NCBI GenBank assembly: GCA_944321735.1
Contig: CALUMK010000012.1
Coordinates: 1-64,000, forward strand
DNA: 64,000 nt
From: an uncultured Bacteroidales bacterium
GTDB taxonomy: Bacteria > Bacteroidota > Bacteroidia > Bacteroidales > P3
Direction of reading: 5' to 3'
The stretch's first letter is position 1, and every line of letters begins with the position of its first letter. Below, one piece after another: positions 54,900 through 64,000 of the stretch. Below the pieces are notes generated by a model that did no database searches, was not told where the DNA came from, and saw only the letters and a program-made list of their open reading frames with translations. The position numbers and the translations under genes were made by a program.

Positions 54900-57449
54900 A
54901 TGGAAGAAATTGGAGAACATGGCAGGATTGTGAAGGTCGATATCGACAAGCAGATGCAGTCTGCTTATATTGATTATTCGATGTCGGTTATCGTTTCGCG
55001 TGCCTTGCCGGATGTGCGGGATGGGATGAAGCCGGTGCAGCGTCGTATATTGTATGCCATGAACGAGGCGGGCATAGCCGCTACGGGGCCATATAAGAAA
55101 TCGGCAAGAATCGTGGGGGATGTACTGGGTAAGTATCATCCCCATGGCGATAGTTCCATTTACGGGGCTTTGGTTCGTATGGCGCAGGATTGGTCCATGC
55201 GTTATCCTTTGGTGGATGGCCAAGGTAATTTCGGGTCGATTGACCAGGATCCGCCGGCGGCCATGCGTTATACCGAGGCTCGTATGCGCAAGATTGCCGA
55301 AGACCTGCTGGAAGATATAGACGAGGATACCGTAGACATGCAGCCCACATTCGATGACTCGGGTAAGGAACCTACGGTGTTGCCAAGCCGAATCCCGAAT
55401 CTTTTGGTCAATGGTTCTTCGGGCATTGCGGTCGGGATGGCTACCAATATGGCGCCTCATAACTTGGCAGAGGTATGCGATGGGATTGCCGCTTACATAG
55501 ATGACAATGATATCACGGTAGATGGGTTGATGCAGTATGTAAAGGCTCCCGATTTTCCTACGGGAGGTGTCATTTACGGCTATGACGGGGTTCGGAACGC
55601 GTTTGCTACCGGCCTGGGCCGCGTTGTCGTCAGGGGAGAGGCTGAAATCGAGACTACGGAAAGCGGGCGGAACCAGATTATCGTCCGTTCCATTCCTTAT
55701 ATGGTCAACAAGGCGGAGATGATCAAGCGGATTGCCGATTTGGTGACCGAGAAGAAAATAGACGGCATTGTCGATATACGGGATGAATCGAACCGGGACG
55801 GTATCCGGGTGGTGTTCGATCTTCGTAACGATGCGGTAGCCAATGTGGTTCTCAACAAGTTGTACCAGCTTTCCGCTTTGCAGACCTCGTTCAGCGTCAA
55901 CAATATCGCCTTGGTTCACGGCAAACCGTGTTTGTTGAATCTCAAGGATTTGATTGCAAACTTCGTAGAGCATCGCCATGAAATCGTGGTTCGCCGGACC
56001 CGATTCCGCTTGGCTCGTGCCGAAGCTCGCGCGCATATTCTGGAAGGCTTGTTGAAAGCCTTGGACATCCTGGATGAGATCATTGCACTGATCCGTTCGT
56101 CCAAGACCATAGAAGAAGCCAAGCGCGGCTTGATGGAGCAATATGATTTCAGCGAGGCACAGGCCAAGGCCATCGTCGAGATGCGTTTGGGGCAGTTGAC
56201 GGGATTGGAACGCGAGAAGCTTCAAAGCGAATACGACGAGCTGGAACGTTTTATTGCCGAGTGCCATGAGATTCTTGCGGATGTGAGCAAGCGGATGGCC
56301 ATTATCAAGCAGGAAACGCTTGAGATTAAGGCAAAATACGGGGATGCCCGCCGGACACGTATCGTTTACGATTCGGCCGAATTCAATATCGAGGATGTGA
56401 TTCCCGATGAAGACATGGTGATTACCATTTCCCACATGGGGTATATCAAAAGGACCCGCTTGGCCGAATATCGCCGTCAAAACCGGGGCGGCAAGGGGAT
56501 GAAAGGTTCGGATGTTCGGACGGAAGATTTTGTGGAACACCTGTTCGTGGCTTCGATGCACAACTATATGCTGTTCTTTACCGAGCAGGGCAAATGTTTC
56601 TGGATGAGGGTTTTCGATATTCCGGAAGGCTCTCGCCAGTCCAAGGGACGTGCATTGCAGAATCTGATCAATATCTCGGCGGACGACAAGGTGATGGCCT
56701 ATATAAATGTCAAGACCTTGAAAGACGAGCAGTACATAAACAACAACTATATCGTTCTTTGCACCAAGAAAGGGATTATCAAGAAGACTTCGCTCGAAGC
56801 CTATTCCCGTCCGCGTCAGAACGGTATTCTGGCCGTTACGGTGAGGGATGGAGACCAGTTGCTGGAAGCTCGTCTGACTAATGGCAATTGCGTCATCATG
56901 ATGGCTTTGCGCTCGGGCAAGGCGATTCGTTTCCCGGAAGACAAGGTAAGGCCGATGGGGCGTGGCGCTTCCGGAGTCCGCGGGGTGACTTTGGCGGATG
57001 AACAGGATGCGGTGGTTGGCATGATTTGCGTGGATCCTTCGGAGAACCCGGGCGATGTATTGGTGGTGTCCGAACATGGTTACGGCAAGCGTTCCAGCCT
57101 GGACGATTACCGCGAGACAAACCGAGGTGGAAAAGGTGTCAAGACGCTCAATATTACGGATAAGACGGGCGAACTGATTGCCATCAAGGATGTGACGGAC
57201 AAGGATGATTTGATGATTATCAACAAGTCGGGCATCATCTTGCGCATGGCTGTCAAGGATTTGAGAGTAATGGGACGGGCAACCCAAGGGGTCAAGCTGA
57301 TCGAACTCAAGGGCAAGGATACGATTGCGTCCGTAGCCAAGGTGGCGATGGATGAAGAATCGGAGATGGAAGGACAGGAAGCGCCTCTGGACGAAAACGG
57401 GAAGGCTTCGCTTGCATCTTCGGAGACTCCGGATAACAGTCAAGAATAA
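54900..57449 (+). CDS. gyrA: DNA gyrase subunit A
   Basis: GyrA cuts and rejoins DNA during negative supercoiling. The catalytic Tyr124 is in [10 protein letters not shown]. The quinolone region reads [15 protein letters not shown]: Ser85 equals E. coli Ser83, and Gly89 lies at the position of Asp87. The coiled-coil gate and six-bladed C-terminal DNA-wrapping domain follow; the GyrA box is close to [10 protein letters not shown], with [10 protein letters not shown] repeats. The 849-residue length is normal. Start ATG at 54900. The long antisense frame is a shadow. Confidence 0.97.
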   Translation: MEEIGEHGRIVKVDIDKQMQSAYIDYSMSVIVSRALPDVRDGMKPVQRRILYAMNEAGIAATGPYKKSARIVGDVLGKYHPHGDSSIYGALVRMAQDWSMRYPLVDGQGNFGSIDQDPPAAMRYTEARMRKIAEDLLEDIDEDTVDMQPTFDDSGKEPTVLPSRIPNLLVNGSSGIAVGMATNMAPHNLAEVCDGIAAYIDDNDITVDGLMQYVKAPDFPTGGVIYGYDGVRNAFATGLGRVVVRGEAEIETTESGRNQIIVRSIPYMVNKAEMIKRIADLVTEKKIDGIVDIRDESNRDGIRVVFDLRNDAVANVVLNKLYQLSALQTSFSVNNIALVHGKPCLLNLKDLIANFVEHRHEIVVRRTRFRLARAEARAHILEGLLKALDILDEIIALIRSSKTIEEAKRGLMEQYDFSEAQAKAIVEMRLGQLTGLEREKLQSEYDELERFIAECHEILADVSKRMAIIKQETLEIKAKYGDARRTRIVYDSAEFNIEDVIPDEDMVITISHMGYIKRTRLAEYRRQNRGGKGMKGSDVRTEDFVEHLFVASMHNYMLFFTEQGKCFWMRVFDIPEGSRQSKGRALQNLINISADDKVMAYINVKTLKDEQYINNNYIVLCTKKGIIKKTSLEAYSRPRQNGILAVTVRDGDQLLEARLTNGNCVIMMALRSGKAIRFPEDKVRPMGRGASGVRGVTLADEQDAVVGMICVDPSENPGDVLVVSEHGYGKRSSLDDYRETNRGGKGVKTLNITDKTGELIAIKDVTDKDDLMIINKSGIILRMAVKDLRVMGRATQGVKLIELKGKDTIASVAKVAMDEESEMEGQEAPLDENGKASLASSETPDNSQE

Positions 57450-57495
57450 ATCAACGGTTAATAAACTAATTAATAACAAGCAAAATTAAACTATC

Positions 57496-58662
57496 ATGAA
57501 GAATAAGCTTTTAATTTTCGCATGGGTGTTCGTAGGAATTCTCGGAGCCGGCATGGCTCAGGAGAAGAATGTCCGTAAGGCCAAGAACTTGTTGAATAGA
57601 CCCGATCCGGTGGCTGCTGCCGCCTTGATTGATGAAGCGGTGCAGAATCCGGAAACATCCGCTTCTTTTGATGCCTGGTGGACAAGAGGCAAGGTATATA
57701 TCGCGATTGCTCAGAATCCTTTGTTTGCCAGAAGTTTCACTAATCCGGCCGATGTGGCGAAGGAATCTTTGGAAAAGGCAATGCAATTGGATCCGGGAAA
57801 GGCTTTGATGATGCGCCAGGATCTCTTGAATTTAGCTGGACTGTTTTATGATCAAGGCGCCAATGCCTTCGGGGAAAAAGCCTATAGCGAAGCTTTGGTT
57901 GATTTTGAAAAATCGGCGCAAATCAGCCAGATGGAAGGTATTTACGATACCAATGCTGTATTCAATGCGGCTCTGTGTGCGTTCAATGCGGAAGGCGAAC
58001 TCGAAACTTCCATCAAATATTTCAAAGAAGTGGTGGATGCCGGCTGGAACAATGCTACCGCTTGCATCTATTTGGCTGAAGCCTATCTGATGAATGAGCA
58101 GAATGCCGAAGCCCAAGCTACTATGGATGCCGGTTTGCAGAAATTCCCGGAAGATAAGAACGTGTATTTGTCCGCTTCCTCTATTTATATCCGGACGGGG
58201 GAAAATGAAAAGGCTTCTACCATATTGAACGCTGCTTTGATTAAATGGGCCTCCGATCCTACCTTCCAGCGTTACCTCGGCGTTTCTTATCAGAATGAGG
58301 GCAAAGAAGCCGAGGCGGAATCTGCTTTTAAGAATGCTATCGAATTGAATCCTGATTATATGGATGCCTATATCGACCTCGGTAACTTGTATGTGCAAAA
58401 AGGCAACCGTTTGAGCACCGAGGCAAACGAGCTTCCCTATGAAGAAACGGAAAAATACGAAGCTTTGACCGCCCAGGCCAAGGAAGCTTTCGGCATGGCG
58501 GTTCCTTATCTGGAAAAAATTCTTGTCCAAGACCCGAACAATCTTTCCGTGCTGCAGATTATGCGCGAAATTTATGTGCGCGTAGGGGATATGGCCAAAG
58601 CCAACGAATTGAAAGCCAAGATTGACGAATTGACGGGAGAAGGTACAGGCGCTGCTGAGTAA
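57496..58662 (+). CDS. Secreted TPR protein
   Basis: The 388-residue protein has a signal peptide (LLIFAWVFVGILGAGMA) and tetratricopeptide repeats through most of its length (YNEGKEAEAESAFKNAIELNPDYMDAYIDLG-like units, FQRYLGVSYQNEGKEAEAES, ENEKASTILNAALIKW). It would act in the periplasm as a protein-protein scaffold. Partner unknown. It follows gyrA by 46 bases and has a strong terminator. Confidence 0.85.
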   Translation: MKNKLLIFAWVFVGILGAGMAQEKNVRKAKNLLNRPDPVAAAALIDEAVQNPETSASFDAWWTRGKVYIAIAQNPLFARSFTNPADVAKESLEKAMQLDPGKALMMRQDLLNLAGLFYDQGANAFGEKAYSEALVDFEKSAQISQMEGIYDTNAVFNAALCAFNAEGELETSIKYFKEVVDAGWNNATACIYLAEAYLMNEQNAEAQATMDAGLQKFPEDKNVYLSASSIYIRTGENEKASTILNAALIKWASDPTFQRYLGVSYQNEGKEAEAESAFKNAIELNPDYMDAYIDLGNLYVQKGNRLSTEANELPYEETEKYEALTAQAKEAFGMAVPYLEKILVQDPNNLSVLQIMREIYVRVGDMAKANELKAKIDELTGEGTGAAE

Positions 58663-58706
58663 ATGTTTGATTTTTTGGGCGTTGTAGAGAGCGCTCAGGA
58701 AGAGGG

Positions 58707-58747
58707 AAACGACCGGGCTAAGTTTGTGGCTCGGTCGTTTTTTTTTT
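58707..58747 (+). terminator. Intrinsic terminator after the TPR gene
   Basis: AAACGACCGGGC pairs with GCTCGGTCGTTT (58729-58740) with one G-T pair, followed by a run of T that merges with the next promoter. Confidence 0.85.
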
Positions 58748-58748
58748 A

Positions 58749-58756
58749 TACCTTTA
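58749..58756 (+). promoter_or_regulatory. -7 element six bases before the S41 start
   Basis: TACCTTTA (one mismatch) ends five bases before the ATG at 58762. As with dus, a leaderless or near-leaderless message is implied. Confidence 0.4.
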
Positions 58757-58761
58757 CACCT

Positions 58762-60402
58762 ATGGAACAGAATGCAAGAAATCGTTTTCCTTGGGTCTTT
58801 TGTACCCTTGTGTTTGTTTTAGGCCTGTTGGCAGGGGCTTTCGTGATGCAGCGGAGAATCAAGGAGGTCCAGCCTGTCATTTCCTATACCCATGGATCCA
58901 AGATAGGGGCTGTCATGCAGATAATTGAAAGCAATTATGTAGATACGGTGAACGATGAGCAGTTGACCACAGAGGGGCTGACCTCTATCCTGCATAGCTT
59001 GGATCCGCATTCGGCCTATATGCCCCCCAAGGAATACGAGGAAGCCGAAGAGGAAATCCAAGGGAATTTCCAAGGCATCGGTGTCCAGTTCCGGGTCATC
59101 AGCGATACGCCGACGGTTATTCTGCCGATTAGCGGCGGACCTTCGGAACGGGCGGGCATCCTGGCCGGAGACAAGATTATCATGGCCGATAAGGACACGC
59201 TTGCCGGTCGGAAGATGAACACGGACGATATTGTCAAGAAATTGAAAGGTCCCAAAGGGACCAAGGTCAGGTTGGGCTTGAAACGGAGCGGGACGGATAA
59301 TCTGGTGTGGGTGACTGTCAAGAGGGATGTGATTCCTACTTATAGCGTGGATGCGCATTTTGTGGTGGAACCCGGTATCGGTTATGTCAAAGTAAGCAAA
59401 TTCGCCGCCAAGACGGCCTACGAGTTCGAGGCGGCTTTGGCCGAGCTGGCCGACAAGGGCGTGAACCGACTGATTATCGACCTGCGTTCCAATGGAGGAG
59501 GCTTATTGACACCCTGTCTGGAGATGGCCGATATGCTGTTGGCCAAGGACGACGTGATTGTTTATACCGAAGGCCGTAACCGCCGGCGTTCCGAGCTGCA
59601 TGCCACCGGTTACGGGGATTTCCAGCATATGCAATTGGCTGTCTTGATTGACGAATGGTCGGCATCGGCATCGGAAATCCTGTCCGGTGCGATTCAGGAT
59701 AACGACCGTGGGGTTATTCTCGGGCGGCGTTCGTTTGGCAAGGGTCTGGTGCAGGAGCAGATGGACTTGGGCGATGGCAGTGCTTTGCGGCTGACGGTGG
59801 CGCGTTATTACACCCCCAGCGGCCGTTGCATCCAGAAACCTTACGATGGCAGTTACGAGGAATACGAGGAAGATGTGATGCGTCGCTATTTGAGCGGGGA
59901 GATGACAGGCCAAGATTCGAGCTTTCATGCCGATAGCGTGAAATACTATACCAAGAAAGGCCGGGTTGTCTATGGCGGCGGCGGTATCATGCCCGATGTC
60001 TTGTTGCCCTATAAGACCGACAGCCTTTTTGTCTATATGAACCAGATTTCGAACCGGGGCTATAACTATGATTATTCTTTCCGCTATACGACGGCGCATC
60101 GTAAGGAATTGAAGCGTGCGTACCCCTCAGCCGAAGCCTTTACGCGGGATTTCGTGCTGGAAGATGCTTTGTTTGAGGATTTTATACGTTATACGGAAGA
60201 GAAGGGCCTGCCTCGGGATACGGCTAGTTTGGCCAAGTATGGACAAGAAATGCGTCTTACGTTGAAAGCATTGATTGGTAGGGATTTGTATGATGATGCC
60301 GGGTTTTATCCCACCTATTTGCAGCGGGATGACGATTTCATGGAAGCGCTCAGGGTCTTGAAAGGGGAACGGGAAGTGGAAGGCTTTTCTTTTGCCCGAT
60401 AG
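58762..60402 (+). CDS. C-terminal processing protease, S41 family
   Basis: The 546-residue protease has an N-terminal membrane anchor (FPWVFCTLVFVLGLLAGAFV), a PDZ domain at about 85-170 (GIGVQFRVISDTPTVILPI, GPSERAGILAGDKII) and the S41 catalytic domain with the Ser-Lys dyad: Ser near 300 in WSASASEILSGAIQ and Lys in FGKGLVQEQ. A C-terminal extension of about 150 residues follows. It trims periplasmic proteins. The ATG at 58762 is chosen because the upstream frame contains the terminator. Confidence 0.93.
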   Translation: MEQNARNRFPWVFCTLVFVLGLLAGAFVMQRRIKEVQPVISYTHGSKIGAVMQIIESNYVDTVNDEQLTTEGLTSILHSLDPHSAYMPPKEYEEAEEEIQGNFQGIGVQFRVISDTPTVILPISGGPSERAGILAGDKIIMADKDTLAGRKMNTDDIVKKLKGPKGTKVRLGLKRSGTDNLVWVTVKRDVIPTYSVDAHFVVEPGIGYVKVSKFAAKTAYEFEAALAELADKGVNRLIIDLRSNGGGLLTPCLEMADMLLAKDDVIVYTEGRNRRRSELHATGYGDFQHMQLAVLIDEWSASASEILSGAIQDNDRGVILGRRSFGKGLVQEQMDLGDGSALRLTVARYYTPSGRCIQKPYDGSYEEYEEDVMRRYLSGEMTGQDSSFHADSVKYYTKKGRVVYGGGGIMPDVLLPYKTDSLFVYMNQISNRGYNYDYSFRYTTAHRKELKRAYPSAEAFTRDFVLEDALFEDFIRYTEEKGLPRDTASLAKYGQEMRLTLKALIGRDLYDDAGFYPTYLQRDDDFMEALRVLKGEREVEGFSFAR

Positions 60403-60489
60403 CGCGGATTGGTGGAAAAGAATATTATCGGTCTGCGCGGATAGGGGCATTGTTTGGACATTTGGAATACTGAAGAAAAACATAGAGAA

Positions 60490-61674
60490 ATGAATAAATT
60501 GGATTTTGCGGGCAAGGCTTTGGCATGGGCTTTGCCGATGGTTTTGCTTTCGTCCTGCGGTTGCCGGCAGGATGCTTTGCTGGAAGCCCGTTTTTCGGGT
60601 TTGGATTCGGCTACCGTCTATATCAAGGCGGTACCGGTTAGCATGCCCGATTCGGTGGCCATGGATACCTTGCGGATGACAGGGGGCGTGTTCAGCTGGA
60701 ATCAGGATTTGACAACGCCCACGGAAGTCATTATCGAGATGGATAAGGATCGCCGGATGCAAAGAGGGCGGGAGGTCACGCCGATGGTATACAAGGTGGC
60801 GTTCTTGGCCGTTCCGGGTGAAAAAGTGCGTTTGGATGCCAAGTACGAGGAAGGGTTCCTTTCATATACGCTGGATGGTTCAACCTCATTGCAGATGCAA
60901 TCCCGTTTACGGAATTCTTTGAAGGAAACGTATATGCGAAGCCAGCAACTTTCCGACCAGATAGCGGAGGCTTTGGCCGAAGGGGTGGAAAATGCGAATG
61001 AGCAATATGTGGACAGTCTTTCGGCCATGTATTCGGAAGCGGCGCAGGGAATCCGGGATGCTTCCTTGGATTATATCCGGGAGAATCCCTCGGCTTTGCT
61101 GTCGGCCTTTTTCTTGCTCCAAAACACCAATCCGGATACTTTCTTGACCTATTATGCCCAGTTGGACAATTCGGTGAGGGACGGGATTTTGAAGGAACGT
61201 TTGGAAAAGGCGCGTGCCGCGGCCGAGCATCGTCTGCTGATCAGGGAGAATGATGCCAAATTGGTTCCCGGTTCCTTGGTTCCGGTTTTCACGCTTTCCT
61301 CTATCGATGGCAGTTTAGTGGAACTTTCCTATTACGCGGACAAGTATGTCGTGCTGGACTTTTGGGGCACTTGGTGTCCGTGGTGCATCAAAGGGCTGCC
61401 GGAAATGAAGGCATATCAGGCCAAATACAAAGATAAAGTGGTGTTCATTAGTATCGCTTGTCGAGATAAAGTGGAAAAGGTGCGGGCGATGGTCAAGGCC
61501 GAGAACATGAATTGGATCAATGTGATGAACGGAACGGGAGATAAGGATGTAGCCTTGGCATACGGGGTGAGCGGATTCCCGACCAAGGTGCTGTTGGCAC
61601 CGGGACTTCGTTTCCAAGCCAAGTATTTGGGCGAAGTGCCTGAATTTTACGAGGCTTTGGATAACTTGAAGTAG
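60490..61674 (+). CDS. Thioredoxin-like lipoprotein (DUF4369/TlpA type)
   Basis: The 394-residue lipoprotein (lipobox LLSSC, Cys23) has an N-terminal DUF4369-like domain (DALLEARFSGLDSATVYIKA), a helical middle and a thioredoxin domain with WGTWCPWCIKGLPEM (Cys296, Cys299) and the cis-Pro in VSGFPTKVLL. It probably performs disulfide reduction or oxidation in the periplasm. Such proteins are numerous in the phylum. ATG at 60490. Confidence 0.9.
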   Translation: MNKLDFAGKALAWALPMVLLSSCGCRQDALLEARFSGLDSATVYIKAVPVSMPDSVAMDTLRMTGGVFSWNQDLTTPTEVIIEMDKDRRMQRGREVTPMVYKVAFLAVPGEKVRLDAKYEEGFLSYTLDGSTSLQMQSRLRNSLKETYMRSQQLSDQIAEALAEGVENANEQYVDSLSAMYSEAAQGIRDASLDYIRENPSALLSAFFLLQNTNPDTFLTYYAQLDNSVRDGILKERLEKARAAAEHRLLIRENDAKLVPGSLVPVFTLSSIDGSLVELSYYADKYVVLDFWGTWCPWCIKGLPEMKAYQAKYKDKVVFISIACRDKVEKVRAMVKAENMNWINVMNGTGDKDVALAYGVSGFPTKVLLAPGLRFQAKYLGEVPEFYEALDNLK

Positions 61675-61763
61675 CCAGATTCCTGCCGTTTGCAGGCAAA
61701 GTGTTTCCGTTTTGGACGTTTCGCTGGGTCAATGGCGGTCGGCAGGGCAAAAAACATAAACTT

Positions 61764-63170
61764 ATGAAAACAGATAGTAAAAAAAAGAGAGGAAGCAGGT
61801 CGGTTGAGACCGATTCGGTATCTTCGGTGTCGCCAAAGCAAAAGCAAGGCAAGAAGTTGCCCAAGATTTTCGTGCTGGATACCAATGTCCTGTTGCACGA
61901 TTACCGTTCCTTGTACAAGTTCCAGGATAACGATATCGTGATTCCTTTGGTGGATTTGGAAGAGATCGACCATTTCAAGAAAGGGAACGACCAGATTAAT
62001 TTCAACGCCCGGGAAATCATGCGTTCGCTCGACAAGCTGGCTGGGAAGGGGCTGTTTGAAGAAGGAATCCAGTTAGGCAGGAATATGGGCAAGCTGAGCG
62101 TGGTGATAGGCAAGGGTTTGACCCGGGCGATGAAGGAGGCTGCGATGGAGGATATCCCCGACCATCGTATCCTGGCGGTGGCTTTGGATTTGCAGGAGGA
62201 ACATCCCGAACGCTATGTCTGCTTGGTTTCCAAGGATATCAATTTGCGGATGAAGGCCCAGGCTTTCGGTGTTCCGGCCCAGGACTACTTGAACGACAAG
62301 GCTCCGGACGAGGAAGAGCTGAACAAGCGGCGGGTCGGAGTTGTGCGGGTTCCCGATCCGGTGATTGCCGAATTGTACGAGCGGCCGGAAGGCATTAATC
62401 CCAAAGAGATGAAAGTGAAACCGGTGCCGAACGAATATTTTGAGATTGGCGGTTCGGGTGCCCATATTCCGGTGTTTTATAATCCGCATACGCGGAGCGT
62501 GGTCAAAGTGGAATCGCGCAATGTGTCGGGTATTTCGCCTCGTAATCAGGAGCAGGCTTGCGCCTTGGATGCCTTGATGCGTCCGGATATCCAATTGGTG
62601 GCGCTGACGGGTGTGGCCGGGACGGGGAAGACGCTGTTGGCCTTGGCGGCGGCTTTGGCGCAGATGGATTCGTACAAGTCGATCCTATTGAGCCGGCCGG
62701 TGATTCCGTTGCAGAACCAGGATATGGGTTTCCTGCCGGGCGATGCCGAAGAGAAACTGGCGCCCTATATGTTGCCGCTCTACGACAATCTGGCGGTCAT
62801 CAAGAACAAGACCCGCATTTCGTCCAAGGAATACTCCCAAATAGAAGAAATGCAGAAAAGCGGGGCTTTCCAGATCACGCCTTTGGCCTATATCCGCGGG
62901 CGCAGTCTTTCGGACACCTTCTTTATTGTGGACGAGGCGCAGAACCTGACCCCGCACGAAGTCAAGACCATTATCACGCGGGCAGGGGAAGGCACCAAGA
63001 TGGTCTTTACCGGAGACCTGCATCAGATCGACTCGCCTTATCTGGATTCCCGTTCCAACGGGCTCAGCTATCTCTGCGACCGGATGTTCGGGGAAGAGCT
63101 GTTCGCGACGGTGAATTTGGTGAGGGGGGAGAGGAGTGCGTTGGCGGAAGTTGCCGGCCGCCTATTGTAA
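61764..63170 (+). CDS. PhoH-family ATPase with N-terminal PIN domain
   Basis: The 468-residue protein combines a PIN RNase-like domain (KIFVLDTNVLLHDYRS, VPLVDLEEIDHFKKG) with a PhoH ATPase (GVAGTGKTLLALAAAL near residue 285, FFIVDEAQNLTPHEV, MVFTGDLHQID). PIN-PhoH proteins are predicted RNA helicase or nucleases, also known as PhoH2. The catalytic Asp residues of PIN are present. The TAA stop is overlapped by a palindromic element. ATG at 61764 chosen by family start. Confidence 0.93.
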   Translation: MKTDSKKKRGSRSVETDSVSSVSPKQKQGKKLPKIFVLDTNVLLHDYRSLYKFQDNDIVIPLVDLEEIDHFKKGNDQINFNAREIMRSLDKLAGKGLFEEGIQLGRNMGKLSVVIGKGLTRAMKEAAMEDIPDHRILAVALDLQEEHPERYVCLVSKDINLRMKAQAFGVPAQDYLNDKAPDEEELNKRRVGVVRVPDPVIAELYERPEGINPKEMKVKPVPNEYFEIGGSGAHIPVFYNPHTRSVVKVESRNVSGISPRNQEQACALDALMRPDIQLVALTGVAGTGKTLLALAAALAQMDSYKSILLSRPVIPLQNQDMGFLPGDAEEKLAPYMLPLYDNLAVIKNKTRISSKEYSQIEEMQKSGAFQITPLAYIRGRSLSDTFFIVDEAQNLTPHEVKTIITRAGEGTKMVFTGDLHQIDSPYLDSRSNGLSYLCDRMFGEELFATVNLVRGERSALAEVAGRLL

Positions 63171-63293
63171 AACTGATTTATGCCGGTGTCTTCTGCGTTG
63201 CGCGAGGGTTCGAAAATGCTCACGTACGGAAGTACGCTCCGCTTTTCTCACCCTCGCGACGCCTTGAATCCACTCGGTATAAATCAGTTTTAC
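63167..63293. repeat. Long imperfect palindrome beginning on the phoH stop (type C, copy 2)
   Basis: GTAAAACTGATTTA at 63167 pairs with TAAATCAGTTTTAC ending at 63293; inside, GCGCGAGGGT pairs with ACCCTCGCG. The centre CTCACGTAC-GGA-AGTACGCTCCG (63219-63241) is 21 of 23 identical with 12100-12122. The stop of phoH (63168-63170) lies in the first five bases. Confidence 0.75.
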
Positions 63294-63364
63294 CTGCTAC
63301 GATAGGGTGTGTTCCGGCGCGGGCTTCTTCGCACGCCTCGTATCCGCCGCCTCTATTTCATTTT
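63257..63364 (+). repeat. 108-bp direct repeat, copy 1
   Basis: It is identical to 63414-63521 except for one base (63334 versus 63491). It begins in the right arm of the palindrome. The gap 63171-63519 contains only these repeats. Confidence 0.9.
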
Positions 63365-63413
63365 TACCTCGTACTGGATTGCCGGGAGTACGATTCGTTT
63401 CTACTCGCTTGCA

Positions 63414-63521
63414 CGACGCCTTGAATCCACTCGGTATAAATCAGTTTTACCTGCTACGATAGGGTGTGTTCCGGCGCGGGCTTCTTCGCATGCCTCGTAT
63501 CCGCCGCCTCTATTTCATTTT
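63414..63521 (+). repeat. 108-bp direct repeat, copy 2, overlapping the S41 3' end
   Basis: It is offset by 157 bases from copy 1 and ends inside the stop codon of the minus-strand S41 gene (63520-63522). Upstream, 63367-63413 resembles a degenerate core with CGTAC...AGTACG. Confidence 0.9.
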
Positions 63522-64000
63522 ATTTTTTCTTTCCGTTATCGAAGAATATCAGGTATGTGGCTAAAAAGCAGCAACCGATGGGTATCCAAGGGAAGCTTTT
63601 ACGTTGTTTGCTAGGCTTATCGATAGAAGAAAAAGGATTTTCACCCAGATACTTGCCTTGGGATATCAGCTGTAAGGTATGGTTGAGGATGATATCCTCT
63701 TTGGAAACCATGACCTCTTCGTAACTGAGCGGAACGGGGTAATCCGGCATCAGCCCTCTGCCTTCAGGTGTACGAGCCGTGATGGATGTATCGAACACCG
63801 ATTTGACCAAAGGAATCCGTATCGAAATATAGGAATGCGGAAGCCGAATGTCGGCAAATTTAAAGGCTGTGACGAAATGGTAGCCTGAGGCGGTTTCTCG
63901 GCCTACGCTTACTGCACGGTGGTTACGAATCAGTTCGGCGGCAAAGGTGGATGCTGCCGAAATGGTCCCTTCTCCGGTCAGGAGATAAAGCTTGCCTTTG
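63520..64000 (-). CDS. S41-family peptidase, C-terminal part, with terminal membrane helix (partial)
   Basis: The frame is open to the window edge, so only the last 159 residues are seen. It begins KGKLYLLTGEGTISAASTF, in which TISAAS is the S41 nucleophile region, then VGRETASGYHF and GLMPDYPVPLSYEEVMVSKED, typical of S41 ends. The last 25 residues contain a hydrophobic helix (WIPIGCCFLATYLIFF) followed by a Lys tail, an unusual end for the family. The last base before the stop lies in a repeat. The N-terminal part lies beyond 64000. Confidence 0.85.
   Translation of the reverse strand, partial: KGKLYLLTGEGTISAASTFAAELIRNHRAVSVGRETASGYHFVTAFKFADIRLPHSYISIRIPLVKSVFDTSITARTPEGRGLMPDYPVPLSYEEVMVSKEDIILNHTLQLISQGKYLGENPFSSIDKPSKQRKSFPWIPIGCCFLATYLIFFDNGKKK

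Noticed and set aside
54591..57479. 962-codon open frame antisense to gyrA
   Set aside because: It mirrors gyrA exactly, has His- and Ile-rich sequence typical of antisense frames and shows no domain.

Overview
The window is a chromosomal segment from a member of the phylum Bacteroidota, most likely order Bacteroidales. Three things point there. Many genes are preceded by the phylum's -7 promoter element TAnnTTTG, and almost none by a Shine-Dalgarno sequence. Several protein types are lineage-typical: a PorZ-like propeller protein and a subtilisin with a type IX secretion (T9SS) sorting domain, an S46 dipeptidyl-peptidase, DUF4290, a TonB of the MELKKSPKADLE type and a Bacteroidota-type arginine decarboxylase. 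Finally, MurA carries Asp in place of the usual catalytic Cys. I cannot place it to family. I see no rRNA, CRISPR array, prophage or large integrated island.

Layout. 1-3100: a 3'-truncated rhuM gene, a repeat-packed gap and a yqeY-ispG operon. 3313-6730: a membrane protein, then an ECF sigma factor, a probable anti-sigma factor and a double-anchored lipoprotein on the minus strand. 6730-16260: a long regulatory or repeat gap, hydE, valS, a small membrane protein, an lptF/lptG-family permease and ligA. 16260-22350: an outer-membrane barrel protein, tRNA-Ser(GCT), tonB, an NlpC/P60 hydrolase, murA and DUF4290. 22600-29700: priA, a palindromic mobile-element-like repeat, a CPBP protease and porZ-recO. 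29750-36150: an OmpA-like lipoprotein, exonuclease III, an FKBP isomerase, a membrane-tethered HTH protein, divergent rlmN and dus, and a DnaQ-like exonuclease. 36390-44950: T9SS subtilisin, sufS, arginine decarboxylase, manC and an S46 peptidase. 45150-52440: DUF349 protein, trmD, phosphomannomutase, smpB and clpC. 52530-64000: an outer-membrane protein/lipoprotein pair, gyrA, a TPR protein, a C-terminal processing protease, a thioredoxin-like lipoprotein, phoH and a partial S41 protease.

Most genes are housekeeping. Functional themes are cell-envelope assembly (lptF/G, murA, tonB, OmpA, barrels), T9SS and periplasmic peptide use (PorZ, S8, S46, S41), translation quality and RNA modification (valS, trmD, rlmN, dus, smpB) and DNA repair (ligA, priA, recO, xth). 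ManC and a phosphomannomutase could together supply GDP-mannose.

The least ordinary content is intergenic. There are at least five kinds of long imperfect palindromes or repeats. One forms the 3' end of rhuM and recurs after priA as a roughly 197-bp element with 21-bp terminal inverted repeats. Another kind starts exactly on the stop codons of two unrelated genes (12048 and 63167) and shares a conserved CTCACGTAC...AGTACGCTCCG core. A third supplies the last codons of ispG. These, the sigma/anti-sigma/lipoprotein operon, the orphan hydE and the tethered HTH protein are the best leads.
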